Positions 35,001 to 42,563 of a stretch of DNA of 55,380 nt are shown in pieces; the first letter of the stretch is position 1; each line of letters begins with the position of its first letter. The stretch is taken from assembly GCF_002414845.1 (NCBI RefSeq), contig NZ_DIAX01000034.1, positions 1,221 to 56,600 of the forward strand. Reading direction: 5' to 3'. The position numbers and the translations under genes were made by a program. Origin of the DNA: Gordonia sp. UBA5067. Its GTDB lineage: Bacteria; Actinomycetota; Actinomycetes; Mycobacteriales; Mycobacteriaceae. The notes beneath the pieces are model-generated. The model saw only the letters and a program-made list of their open reading frames with translations. It was not told where the DNA came from and did no database searches.

Positions 35001-36394
35001 GTGTCGCTGTGCTGGTCGAGCCACGCCGCCGCGTCGCGCCAGTAGCCGGGAAGCTGGCGGTACGCCGCGTCACCGGCCAGTCCGCCGGTCCAGGCGAGGG
35101 TGCCGGCCCCGAGTAGTGCGACGAGCAGGACGATCGCGGCGGCGACGGGGCGCGAGCGTTGCGGATGGGCGAAACCGGCGAGGGACTCCCGCACCGAGAC
35201 CTCGGGTGGGAGCCGAACGCGCGCCACCAGATGTGCGACGCCGAGGACCAGCGGAATTCGCAGCAGCGGGTCAAATTTGTGCAGGTTGCGCAGTGGTGCG
35301 CCCGGACCGTCGAGGAAGGCACGCACCGGTTCGGCGATCGGTGCGCCCCACTGGCCGGCGTACCCCAGGCACATCAGGAGTAGGCCGGCGCCCAGGATGG
35401 CGACCAGCGTCCGGCGCATCGGCATCGCGGTCATCGTGAGGCCCGCCAGTCCGGCCGCGGCCAGTACGCCGGTGGCCAGCACGGCGGCGGGCTGGGTGAC
35501 CAGAATCGCCCCGGCGACGCGTTCGGGTGAGACGAAGGGCGTCCACGAACTGGCCCCGCGCAGCACTTCGGTCAGCGACGACCATTGGGTCGTGACGCGC
35601 GAAGACTCGATGAAGTCGAGAAACGGCGGACTCACCCGCGACAGCAGTGCGAGCGGAATGATCCACCACGCGCAGACCAACGCGGTGGCCGCGGCCCACC
35701 AGGCGCCGAATCCGGCCCATCGTCGCCGATCGGCCGGCCGGAACTGCAGCGCCCACCACAGTGCCCCCACCGATGTCGCCGCAATTGTCGCGACCGCGTT
35801 CACCGCGCCCATCAACGTGATTGGCACGGCCGCGCGCAAACCCAGCCGCCACAGCGGCGCCGAGGTCGACGACAGCCCGACGACGACGCCGAGCAGGACC
35901 CAGGGCGCCAGCATCATGGGAAGCGTTTCCGACGAGATGGAGCCGATCGTCGTCAGCACCCGTGGGCTCAGCGCGAACACCGTGCCGGCGAACAGGCGCG
36001 ACCCGGGCGAGCCGATGTCCAGCGCCTCCGCGACCCGCACAATCCCGATGACGCCGACGGCGAGCAGCACCGCCCACCACAGCCGTTGCGTGATCCACGG
36101 CGGGAGGTGCAGGAGGTGGCCGAGGGCGAAGAACGCCCCGTGCGGGAAGAAGTAGCCGTAGGCCTGGTTCTGCACCTGGCCGAGCGGGGCGGTCGGGGTC
36201 CACAGGTGCGCCGCGCGGGACAGAAAGCCCAGCGGGTTGGCCGTCAGGTCGAGTTTGGTGTCGGCGGCAATCCGGCCGGGCGACTGGGTGAAGGCGAGCA
36301 GGAGTGCGGCGGCGCAGACGACGGCGATGCCGCGCCGGGTCAGGACCTGCGCGGATTGGGGGGGCGCAGGCGTCGCGGTCCCGAACGCTCTCAG
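32039..36394 (-). CDS. aftD: alpha-(1->3)-arabinofuranosyltransferase AftD, apparent CTG start
   Basis: About 1451 residues. It adds arabinofuranose from decaprenyl-phospho-arabinose to arabinogalactan and LAM arabinan at the outer membrane face. The N-terminal half is a GT-C multi-helix domain: FTQSPGRIAADTKLDLTANPLGFLSRAAHLW, QNQAYGYFFPHGAFFALGHL. A very long extracytoplasmic C-terminal half carries carbohydrate-binding-like modules, with helices at the end. The AftD match clearly extends about 60 residues upstream of the first GTG (36175), yet no ATG, GTG or TTG exists there. The best solution is a CTG whose last two bases and next A form the TGA stop of DUF2613 (CTGA overlap), with GGAG 9 nt upstream. 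CTG at 36343 is the alternative. Confidence 0.85.
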   Translation of the reverse strand: MRAFGTATPAPPQSAQVLTRRGIAVVCAAALLLAFTQSPGRIAADTKLDLTANPLGFLSRAAHLWTPTAPLGQVQNQAYGYFFPHGAFFALGHLLHLPPWITQRLWWAVLLAVGVIGIVRVAEALDIGSPGSRLFAGTVFALSPRVLTTIGSISSETLPMMLAPWVLLGVVVGLSSTSAPLWRLGLRAAVPITLMGAVNAVATIAATSVGALWWALQFRPADRRRWAGFGAWWAAATALVCAWWIIPLALLSRVSPPFLDFIESSRVTTQWSSLTEVLRGASSWTPFVSPERVAGAILVTQPAAVLATGVLAAAGLAGLTMTAMPMRRTLVAILGAGLLLMCLGYAGQWGAPIAEPVRAFLDGPGAPLRNLHKFDPLLRIPLVLGVAHLVARVRLPPEVSVRESLAGFAHPQRSRPVAAAIVLLVALLGAGTLAWTGGLAGDAAYRQLPGYWRDAAAWLDQHSDTGPDAGPARALVIPGSPFAQQLWGTTRDEPMQALAASPWAVRDAIPLVPPTAIRALDAVQRDVANGRGSLSLAPALAQLGVGFVVLRADLDPRESRSARPLLAQQALLESPGITKVAQFGPPVAPAVVRGVVVDDGLRPPLPAIQIFAIEERLFPGTGPVLADLNTMPRVLGGPEDLPAGRLSVLDADVRAARLDRSSAARQVLDSLPVWITDSPTDRETDFGRVDDNRSAIRAPDDPRRTKNAVADYPATSWTGPARSGAGPRDGEPRRVAAQWLLDNVPGAVRVGASSSASDATQPGQTTPAHSTAAAFDDDGSTSWVSAGLDRAVGQWVSLEFTRPRADLAVTVTTAKALGPDVNGILITTEQGTTVAQGVKPGEPVTVALPPGLTDRIQIRAISTADGTAGNQFALAEVALTDLATDRPLRIRHRVVLPADQGTRVAGWLLRQEQPGRGECVADRHQVRCSPGLSVAPETSGAFSRVLSVPVPGPVDATVTLRARPGDRRNALLAQPGRVQASGDSAVTDPRGEAAAAIDGDPATTWIAPEASAETTAAPPREGKRRKPPKTAKAARVELRLPAPQRVEKLVLGRPRGGYPAAPVEVAVDLGTGNQIRRVGADGVVALDPTVTDRIVLTVRRGSDLVNVNNLGFARPAPVGITEIGIVPAAPMPVPDDSRPIHLGCDAGMTLNVSGQIVPLRADTTAGAVRSGAPVTATPCGPVLLGHGQQELTINPSSGFTVDQVALTTSPGSTPPVQWSGAGGPAYRAPPTTRWDATNRNVRVEAGPAERVLVVPESVNPGWRAQLNGTRLAPLTVNGWQQGWLIPAGMSGTIALTYPLDGPYRWALGLGLAILAAGLILAVVPVRPRRRSSAGEVGDAGLSKTLHPGPTGAIGPAGATLTASWLLAGWAGLALSASVGAATWWWAGQHRYRGAPVVAAFTLFFAATCGLAAGPWRSPTGYRGFDWWVQGLAVAAVAVTMWRSVFDQQHPE

Positions 36395-36591
36395 TTGGCG
36401 GCTCCGGCGACGCCACGCGAGCCGTAGTCGACGCTGCCGGGAACGAACCCGTCGACGGGGTTGACACGGTTGGCGTCGGTTGCGGGGCTGGAACTGGTGG
36501 CGATCCAGGCCGCAGCAAGAATTCCGACGACTCCGACGAGGATGCCGATACCAGCGGCGGCGGCACCGGCGACCAGGCGGTTGTTGAGCAT
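36391..36591 (-). CDS. DUF2613 family small membrane or secreted protein
   Basis: 66 residues: MLNNRLVAGAAAAGIGILVGVVGILAAAW forms one hydrophobic segment (signal anchor or uncleaved signal), and a short polar tail follows with VNPVDGFVPGSVDYGSRG. It matches Rv0236A in size, pattern and position immediately upstream of aftD. Function unknown; translational coupling to aftD suggests a partner or accessory role. The start is chosen because residues upstream of it do not look like the family. Confidence 0.85.
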   Translation of the reverse strand: MLNNRLVAGAAAAGIGILVGVVGILAAAWIATSSSPATDANRVNPVDGFVPGSVDYGSRGVAGAAN

Positions 36592-36630
36592 GGCCTTGAA
36601 ACTACCATCCGACGTGTGAGACTCGACGGC

Positions 36631-37803
36631 ATGCATACGCGGACATCATTCGGTTTCGTCACGGTTATCGCGGTCAGTGCGCTGGCGATCGGCGGATGCT
36701 CGACGCCGGAGTCCCCGCGCGAGCCCGGCTCGTCCTCGCCGTCGGCCTCCTCGCCGTCGTCGGCGTCCGCCGCGTCGATGGTCGCGGTGGCGCCCGGATG
36801 CATCAGTGGCGTGGTGGCGAAGATGAGCACCCGACGCAAGCTGGCGCAGATGCTGATGGTCGGGGTCAAGGACGCCGCCGACGCGCAGGCCATCGTCCGC
36901 AAGGAGCACGTCGGCGGGGTTTTCGTGGGTAGTTGGACCGACAAGTCGATCTTGACGTCGGGCGCCGCCAAGAAACTCTCCACCGGGACGGTGCCGGTCA
37001 TGGTGTCGGTCGATCAGGAGGGCGGCCGGGTATCGCGGCTCAAGGCGATCGGCATCGACTCGCCGTCGCCGCGGGAACTGGCGAAGACGAAGACGCCCGA
37101 GCAGGTGCGGCAACTGGCACTCGGGATCGGCAAGCAGTTGCGCGCATTGGGGGTGACGGTGGACTTCGCGCCGGTCATCGACGTCAGCGACCAGGGGGCC
37201 GATACCGTGATCGGCGACCGGTCGTTCTCCAGTAATCCGGTGACCGTCACAAAGTACGGGCGCGCTTTTGCCGCCGGCCTGCGTGACGCCGGGGTCCTGC
37301 CGGTCTTCAAGCACTTCCCGGGCCACGGCCACGGTTCCGGTGATTCGCACACCGGAACGGTGCGCACGCCGCCGCTGTCAGACTTGGCGACCAACGATCT
37401 GGTGCCGTTTCGCACACTGCTCAAGATGCCCGGGGTGGCTGCGATGGTCGGGCACCTGATTGTGCCCGGTCTGACCGGCCCGGAGCTGCCGGCGAGTGTC
37501 AACCCGAAGGCGATTGGGATGCTGCGGACCGGGCGCGGGTACAACGGCCCAGCGTTCCACGGGGTGATCTTCTCCGACGACCTGTCCGGCATGGCGGCGA
37601 TCAGCGAGAAGTACCCGATCGAGCAGGCGGTGCCGATGGCCTTGGCCGCCGGGTCCGATATCGCACTGTGGCTTACCACCGACAAGGTGAGCGTGGTCCT
37701 CGACGCGCTGGAGAAGGCGGTCGCCGGCGGCAGGCTGTCGATGGCCCAGGTCGATGCCGCGGTCACGCGCATCTTGCGTGCGAAGCGCCTCGAACGGTGC
37801 TGA
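36631..37803 (+). CDS. lpqI: lipoprotein beta-N-acetylglucosaminidase LpqI (GH3, NagZ-like)
   Basis: 390 residues. A lipoprotein signal (MHTRTSFGFVTVIAVSALAIGGC) places the lipidated Cys near residue 23; a Ser/Pro linker follows. The GH3 domain has VSVDQEGGRVSRL, VTVDFAPVIDV, KHFPGHGHGSGDSHTG (catalytic His loop of NagZ) and FSDDLSGMAAI with the nucleophile Asp. It cleaves GlcNAc from muropeptides in cell-wall recycling, as shown for mycobacterial LpqI. It is divergent from the DUF2613-aftD operon with 39 bp between starts; a GTG at 36616 is an alternative start. Confidence 0.92.
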   Translation: MHTRTSFGFVTVIAVSALAIGGCSTPESPREPGSSSPSASSPSSASAASMVAVAPGCISGVVAKMSTRRKLAQMLMVGVKDAADAQAIVRKEHVGGVFVGSWTDKSILTSGAAKKLSTGTVPVMVSVDQEGGRVSRLKAIGIDSPSPRELAKTKTPEQVRQLALGIGKQLRALGVTVDFAPVIDVSDQGADTVIGDRSFSSNPVTVTKYGRAFAAGLRDAGVLPVFKHFPGHGHGSGDSHTGTVRTPPLSDLATNDLVPFRTLLKMPGVAAMVGHLIVPGLTGPELPASVNPKAIGMLRTGRGYNGPAFHGVIFSDDLSGMAAISEKYPIEQAVPMALAAGSDIALWLTTDKVSVVLDALEKAVAGGRLSMAQVDAAVTRILRAKRLERC

Positions 37804-37849
37804 TTTCGCAGCCGTGACGCGGTGCGGCGACCGGCCCGCCGAACTCGAA

Positions 37850-37865
37850 CTTACTCACCGGTAAT
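37850..37865. promoter_or_regulatory. candidate TetR operator upstream of tetR
   Basis: CTTACTCACCGGTAAT, an imperfect inverted repeat. It ends 8 bp before a TAGACT -10 box (37874-37879), so a bound repressor would cover the -35 region. The same motif occurs at 40985-41000 and 49865-49880. Confidence 0.65.
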
Positions 37866-37910
37866 AAGTGCGGTAGACTGGTTGACGACTTGTGACGGGA
37901 GTTGACGACG

Positions 37911-38531
37911 TTGGCCGGTGGGACAAAGCGATTGCCGCGCGCGGTGCGTGAGCAGCAGATGCTCGACGCGGCGGTGAAGGTTTTTGCCGCGAACGGGTTC
38001 AGCGACGCGTCGATGGATGCGATCGCGGCGCAGGCGCAGATCAGCAAACCGATGCTCTATCTGTACTACGGCTCGAAGGATGAGCTGTTCAGCGCCTGCC
38101 TCGCCCGGGAATCCGCAAAGTTCATCGACGCGATGTCCGTCGGGTTCAACCCGGCGCTGCGGCAGCGCGACCAGACCCGAACGGTGGTCCGCGAGTTTCT
38201 TCGGTACGTGCACGAGAACGCCGATTCCTGGCGCGTGCTGTACCGCGTTGCCACCGGCACGGCCAGCTTTTCCGATCTGGTGGACCAGAGTCGCAGCCGC
38301 GTGATCGAGATGGTGGCCGAGCTGATCAAGCAGGGCACCACCGTCGAAGGTGCGACCGATGTCGACTTCGAGCTCACCGCCGTCGCCCTGGTCGGCGCGG
38401 GCGAGGCCGTCGGCGATCGTATCAGTGATGGCGACATCTCGGTCGAGACGGCCACCGATCTGCTCGTCGGAATCACCTGGCGCGGCCTGCGGGGCGTCGG
38501 CGTCCATGACGACGCGTCGGCGGAAGCCTGA
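37911..38531 (+). CDS. TetR-family regulator (Rv0238 type)
   Basis: 206 residues from a TTG with GGGAG about 9 nt upstream; a TTG at 37902 is the alternative but would abut that site. An N-terminal helix-turn-helix (REQQMLDAAVKVFAANGFSDASMDAIAAQAQISKPMLYLYYGSKDELF) is followed by a helical ligand and dimer domain with WRVLYRVATGTASFSDLV. It sits beside the fatty-acid genes htdX-fabG4-fadA2, and the inverted repeat in front of it recurs at their promoters and at fadE5. It is probably an acyl-CoA-responsive repressor of these genes and of itself; the ligand is unknown. Confidence 0.88.
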   Translation: MAGGTKRLPRAVREQQMLDAAVKVFAANGFSDASMDAIAAQAQISKPMLYLYYGSKDELFSACLARESAKFIDAMSVGFNPALRQRDQTRTVVREFLRYVHENADSWRVLYRVATGTASFSDLVDQSRSRVIEMVAELIKQGTTVEGATDVDFELTAVALVGAGEAVGDRISDGDISVETATDLLVGITWRGLRGVGVHDDASAEA

Positions 38532-38581
38532 CGGACCCGGGACACGTTCGGCGAGAAGCCGGGCACGGCTCGGGCAGATCG

Positions 38582-38618
38582 AACAAGACCCCCCACCGAA
38601 CCGGCGGGGGGTCTTGTT
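38582..38618. terminator. bidirectional terminator between tetR and htdX
   Basis: 13-bp stem (AACAAGACCCCCC and its complement) with an 11-nt loop, between convergent genes. A's lead in and T's follow, so it works in both directions. Confidence 0.85.
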
Positions 38619-38652
38619 GGTCAGCGAATGACAGTCGCGCTACGAGATTGCG

Positions 38653-39543
38653 CTATGGGATCTGTCGCGTGGTCGCCGTCAGGTGCGGAAAGCCCTTCTT
38701 ACGGTCCAGGATCGAGATGTCGTAGTCCCCGGCGCCGCCGGCCGGTGCGGTGTACAGGTTCACCGTGGCCGGCAGCAGGATCGGCTTGCCGAAGCGGACC
38801 TGGTAGTCCACCGCGCCGGGCAGCCGGGCGCTGACATTGGCGATGGCCGCCGCCGCACTCCACATCCCGTGAGCGATCGCGCGGGGGAAGCCGAAGGCCT
38901 TGGCCGACACGTTGCTCATGTGGATCGGGTTGCGATCGCGCGAGGCCGCCGCGTAGTTGCGGATCTGCCCGAGGTTGACCGAGAGCACCGCATCCGGCGG
39001 GGGCGGGGTGGTCTCTTTGGGCGCCGGACCGCGCTCCTGCTCGGACAGGCTGGTCCGCTGCTGCGACAGGAAGGTGCCCACCTGCTCGCAGACCAGATCG
39101 CCGCCCACCTCGAACCGCGAGGTGACATCGAGCAGCATCCCCTTGCGGTGCTCGCGCAGGTTTCCGGCCTGGGTGCTGATCGTGAGCCGCTCGGTCACCG
39201 CGATCGGGCGGAAGCGGCGGATGCGGTTCTCCACGTGCACCGAACCGACCGCGCTGAACGGGAACTCCCGACTCGTCATGAGCTTCATGACGAGCGGGAA
39301 CTGCAGCACGAACGGGTAGGTCAGCGGCAGGTTGTTGCCCAGCTGCAGACCCGTTGTGCGGCAGTACTCCTGCAGCCGGTTCAGGTCGGCCGGCTCGGTG
39401 GTGAGCCGGTAGACGGTGTCGGGCACCGCGGCGTCGGGACGCACCGGACCGGACTTGCCGATCACCGGCAACATCGCGGTGAGCGCGCGCGAGTACACGT
39501 CCAGCGTCGACGGCACCGCGTCGAGCGTGATGACCCGGCCCAT
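38653..39543 (-). CDS. htdX: (R)-3-hydroxyacyl-thioester dehydratase HtdX
   Basis: 296 residues, a double hot-dog MaoC-type protein. The hydratase-2 motif is in the C-terminal half: NYAAASRDRNPIHMSNVSAKAFGFPRAIAHGMW, with catalytic Asp and His. The N-terminal half (RLTTEPADLNRLQEYCRTTG onward) is the degenerate repeat. It removes water from 3-hydroxyacyl chains during fatty-acid elongation or breakdown, and corresponds to Rv0241c. Its ATG overlaps the fabG4 stop by one base (TGATG), so the two are translationally coupled and act in consecutive steps. Confidence 0.93.
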   Translation of the reverse strand: MGRVITLDAVPSTLDVYSRALTAMLPVIGKSGPVRPDAAVPDTVYRLTTEPADLNRLQEYCRTTGLQLGNNLPLTYPFVLQFPLVMKLMTSREFPFSAVGSVHVENRIRRFRPIAVTERLTISTQAGNLREHRKGMLLDVTSRFEVGGDLVCEQVGTFLSQQRTSLSEQERGPAPKETTPPPPDAVLSVNLGQIRNYAAASRDRNPIHMSNVSAKAFGFPRAIAHGMWSAAAAIANVSARLPGAVDYQVRFGKPILLPATVNLYTAPAGGAGDYDISILDRKKGFPHLTATTRQIP

Positions 39544-40910
39544 CAGGCGCCCAGCAGGCTCTGGCCGCAGACGCGGACGATGTTGCCGGTCACCGCGTTC
39601 GACGCGGGGCTGGCGTACCAGGCGACGGTCTCGGCGACGTCGACGGTCTGGCCGCCCTGCTGCAAGGAGTTCATCCGGCGGCCGACCTCGCGGGTGGCCA
39701 GCGGGATCGCCGCGGTCATCGCGGTCTCGATGAATCCGGGTGCCACCGCGTTGATCGTGATGCCTTCCTTGGCGAGGATCGGCGCGTAGGCATTGACCAG
39801 GCCGATCACCCCGGCCTTGGAGGTGCCGTAGTTCGTCTGGCCACGGTTGCCGGCAATGCCGGCGATCGACGACACGTCGATGACCGCGCCGCCCGCGCGC
39901 AGCGCCTTGGCCGCGACGAGATCGTCGACGAGGCGCTGTGGGGCGAGCAGGTTCACGCCGATCACCGAGTTCCAGCGCGCCTCATCCATGTTGGCGAGCA
40001 GTTTGTCGCGGGTGATGCCGGCGTTGTTCACGATGATGTCCAAGCCGCCGTGGCGCTCGAGGACGTGCGCGGCGATCGTCTTGCCGGCGTCGGGGGAGGT
40101 GACGTCGAGCGGCAGGGCGGTGCCCTTGACGCGGTTGGCGGTTTCGCTGAGCGCTTCGCCGGCGGCCGGGATGTCGGCGGCGATGACGTGGGCGCCGTCG
40201 CGGGCCAGGACCTCGGCGATGGTGGCGCCGATGCCGCGGGCGGCGCCGGTCACCAGGGCGACGCGGCCGGCCAGCGGCTTGTCCCAGTCCTTCGGGGCGG
40301 TCGCGTCAGCCTCGCCGATGCGGATCACCTGGGCGTCGACGTAGGCCGACTTGCCCGACAGCAGGAAGCGCAGCGTCGACTCGACACCGGACAGGCCGGT
40401 CTTGGCCTTCGGGTGGACATACACGAGCTGGGCGGTGGCGCCGTTGCGCAACTCTTTGCCGAGCGAACGGGTGAAGCCTTCCAGGGCGCGCTGGGCGATC
40501 TGCTCGCCGGGCGTGCGGCACAGCTCGGGGTGGGTGCCGACGACCACGAAGCGTGCCGAGCTGCCCGTGGACCGCATGACAGGGGTGAAGAACTCGAACA
40601 GGGCGTCGAGGCCGGCCGGGTCGGTGATGCCGGTGGCGTCGAAGACGGCGGCGCCGAGCTTGTCGGCGCTGCGCCCGGAGGTGTTGTTGCTGATCAGATC
40701 GTAGCCGTCGGCAGCGGCCAGGATTTCGCGCAGCGGTTCGACGAGGCGGCCCTCGCCGCCGAGGACGACCGGGCCCGAGAGCGGGGTCTGCGACGGCGAG
40801 TAGCGGCGCAGGGTCGGCGGCTGCGGCAGGCCGACGCGGCTGGCGATGAACGAACCAGGACCGGAGGTGACGAAGGTCGAGTAGAGGTCCTTGTTGGCTT
40901 TACCGGACAC
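39543..40910 (-). CDS. fabG4: high-molecular-weight 3-oxoacyl-ACP/CoA reductase FabG4
   Basis: 455 residues, longer than ordinary FabG (about 245). An N-terminal flavodoxin-like domain (1-200) is joined to a complete C-terminal SDR domain: [34 protein letters not shown], and [27 protein letters not shown] with catalytic Ser-Tyr-Lys. It reduces 3-oxoacyl thioesters with NADH, and pairs with HtdX. The GTG start is the first codon of the operon. The divergent region to fadA2 holds a TetR-type operator. Matches Rv0242c. Confidence 0.95.
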   Translation of the reverse strand: MSGKANKDLYSTFVTSGPGSFIASRVGLPQPPTLRRYSPSQTPLSGPVVLGGEGRLVEPLREILAAADGYDLISNNTSGRSADKLGAAVFDATGITDPAGLDALFEFFTPVMRSTGSSARFVVVGTHPELCRTPGEQIAQRALEGFTRSLGKELRNGATAQLVYVHPKAKTGLSGVESTLRFLLSGKSAYVDAQVIRIGEADATAPKDWDKPLAGRVALVTGAARGIGATIAEVLARDGAHVIAADIPAAGEALSETANRVKGTALPLDVTSPDAGKTIAAHVLERHGGLDIIVNNAGITRDKLLANMDEARWNSVIGVNLLAPQRLVDDLVAAKALRAGGAVIDVSSIAGIAGNRGQTNYGTSKAGVIGLVNAYAPILAKEGITINAVAPGFIETAMTAAIPLATREVGRRMNSLQQGGQTVDVAETVAWYASPASNAVTGNIVRVCGQSLLGA

Positions 40911-40984
40911 GGAAGAACTCCTTCGAGAGTGTGTGATTTTCGCTGCGTTGGGCTGCTGACGGCTCGACCCGAGTCGACAAGCAA

Positions 40985-41000
40985 CTTACTCGGGAGTAAG
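40985..41000. promoter_or_regulatory. candidate TetR operator between fabG4 and fadA2
   Basis: CTTACTC-GG-GAGTAAG: perfect 7-bp arms with a 2-bp spacer, the most symmetric of the three copies. It is centred in the divergent promoter region and abuts an AATACT that could be the fadA2 -10 box, so one bound dimer could control both operons. Confidence 0.7.
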
Positions 41001-41046
41001 AATACTCTACGAGAAGCACGTCCCCTCTTTCAGGAGTTCGAAGCCA

Positions 41047-42486
41047 ATGGCCACCACCCCCAGCACGCCGGCGAAGCAGGCCGCGCCTGCCAAGAAGACC
41101 GCCGCCAAGCAAGCTGCACCCGCCAAGAAGGCCGCACCCGCCAAGAAGGTTACGCCCGCCAAGGCGACTGCGCCCACGGCTGCCGCCAGCAAGATCGGTG
41201 CCTTCGCCACCCAGCCCAAGCGCAAGGTCGCCATCCTCGGCGGTAACCGCATCCCCTTCGCGCGCCAGGACAAGTCCTACGCGACGGCGAGCAACCAGGA
41301 GATGTTCACCGCGGCACTGTCCGGCCTGGTGAGCCGGTTCAACCTGCAGGGCGAACGCCTCGGCATGGTCGCGGCCGGCGCGGTGCTCAAACACTCGCGC
41401 GACTTCAACCTGATCCGTGAGTCGGTGCTCGGCTCCGAGCTCTCGCCGTACACTCCCGCCTTCGACATCCAGCAGGCGTGCGGCACCGGACTGCAGGCCA
41501 TCACCGCCGTCTCCGACGGGATCGCATCGGGCCGCTACGACGTGGCGATCGGTGGCGGCGTGGACACCACCTCGGACGCCCCGATCGGTATCTCGGAGGC
41601 CATGCGCCGCCAGATGCTGGAGATCAACCGCGCCAAGACGACCGCCGACCGCATCAAGGCGGCGCTGTCGCTGGCCACCAAGCTGGGCATCGAGATCCCC
41701 CGTAACGGCGAGCCGCGCACCGGGCTGTCGATGGGTGAGCACGCCGCCATCACCGCCAAGGAGTTTGGTGTCAAGCGCGAGGACCAGGACCAGCTGGCCG
41801 CCGCGAGTCACCAGAAGATGGGCAAGGCCTACGATCGCGGATTCTTCGACGACCTGGTCACGCCGTACCGCGGGCTGACGCGCGACGAAAACCTGCGCCC
41901 CAACTCGGCGGTGGAGAAGCTGGCCACGCTCAAGCCGGTGTTCGGCGTCTCGCTCGGCGACGCAACGATGACCGCCGGCAACTCGACGCCGCTGACCGAC
42001 GGTGCGTCGACGGTCCTGCTGTCCACCGATGAGTGGGCCGCTGAGAAGGGCCTGCCGGTGCTCGCGTACTTCGTGGACAGCGAGACCGCTGCCGTCGACT
42101 ACGTCAACGGCCCCGACGGACTGCTGATGGCCCCGACGTACGCGGTGCCGCGCCTGCTCGAGCGCAATGGCCTCACCCTGCAGGACTTCGACTTCTATGA
42201 GATCCACGAGGCCTTCGCCTCGGTGGTGCTGGCGACGCTGGCCGCGTGGGAGTCGACCGAGTACTGCACCGAGCGCCTGGGCCTGAAGAAGGCGCTGGGG
42301 GCGATCGACCGCAGCAAGCTCAACGTGAACGGCTCGTCGCTGGCGGCCGGACACCCGTTCGCCGCGACCGGTGGGCGCATCGTCGCGCAGGCGGCCAAGC
42401 AGATCAAGGAGAACGGCGGCGGCCGTGCGCTGATCTCGATCTGCGCCGCCGGCGGCCAGGGCGTCACCGCGATCATCGAAGGCTGA
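41047..42486 (+). CDS. fadA2: acetyl-CoA acyltransferase FadA2 with a Lys/Ala/Pro-rich N-terminal tail
   Basis: 479 residues. Thiolase core from about residue 60 (RKVAILGGNRIPFARQDKSYA) to the end. Catalytic Cys in QQACGTGLQ, His in EIHEAFASV and GHPFAATGGRI, and second Cys in ISICAAGGQG. It cleaves or forms 3-ketoacyl-CoA in beta-oxidation and pairs with the neighbouring reductase and dehydratase. Residues 1-50 are an extra tail built from PAKK/APAKKA units, absent from Rv0243 as I recall it. The tail resembles the basic tails of actinobacterial HupB. AGGAG precedes the ATG by 11 nt. Confidence 0.93.
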   Translation: MATTPSTPAKQAAPAKKTAAKQAAPAKKAAPAKKVTPAKATAPTAAASKIGAFATQPKRKVAILGGNRIPFARQDKSYATASNQEMFTAALSGLVSRFNLQGERLGMVAAGAVLKHSRDFNLIRESVLGSELSPYTPAFDIQQACGTGLQAITAVSDGIASGRYDVAIGGGVDTTSDAPIGISEAMRRQMLEINRAKTTADRIKAALSLATKLGIEIPRNGEPRTGLSMGEHAAITAKEFGVKREDQDQLAAASHQKMGKAYDRGFFDDLVTPYRGLTRDENLRPNSAVEKLATLKPVFGVSLGDATMTAGNSTPLTDGASTVLLSTDEWAAEKGLPVLAYFVDSETAAVDYVNGPDGLLMAPTYAVPRLLERNGLTLQDFDFYEIHEAFASVVLATLAAWESTEYCTERLGLKKALGAIDRSKLNVNGSSLAAGHPFAATGGRIVAQAAKQIKENGGGRALISICAAGGQGVTAIIEG

Positions 42487-42503
42487 TCGGGTACTGCTGT
42501 TCG

Positions 42504-42544
42504 ACGACGCCCTGGTTGCCTCAATGAGGCAACCAGGGCGTCGT
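42504..42544 (+). terminator. strong terminator after fadA2
   Basis: 19-bp perfect stem (ACGACGCCCTGGTTGCCTC and its complement) with a 3-nt loop. It covers an in-frame GTG at 42543, which argues that the VanW gene starts downstream. Confidence 0.85.
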
Positions 42545-42563
42545 GCCAGTAGATTTGTTCGCG

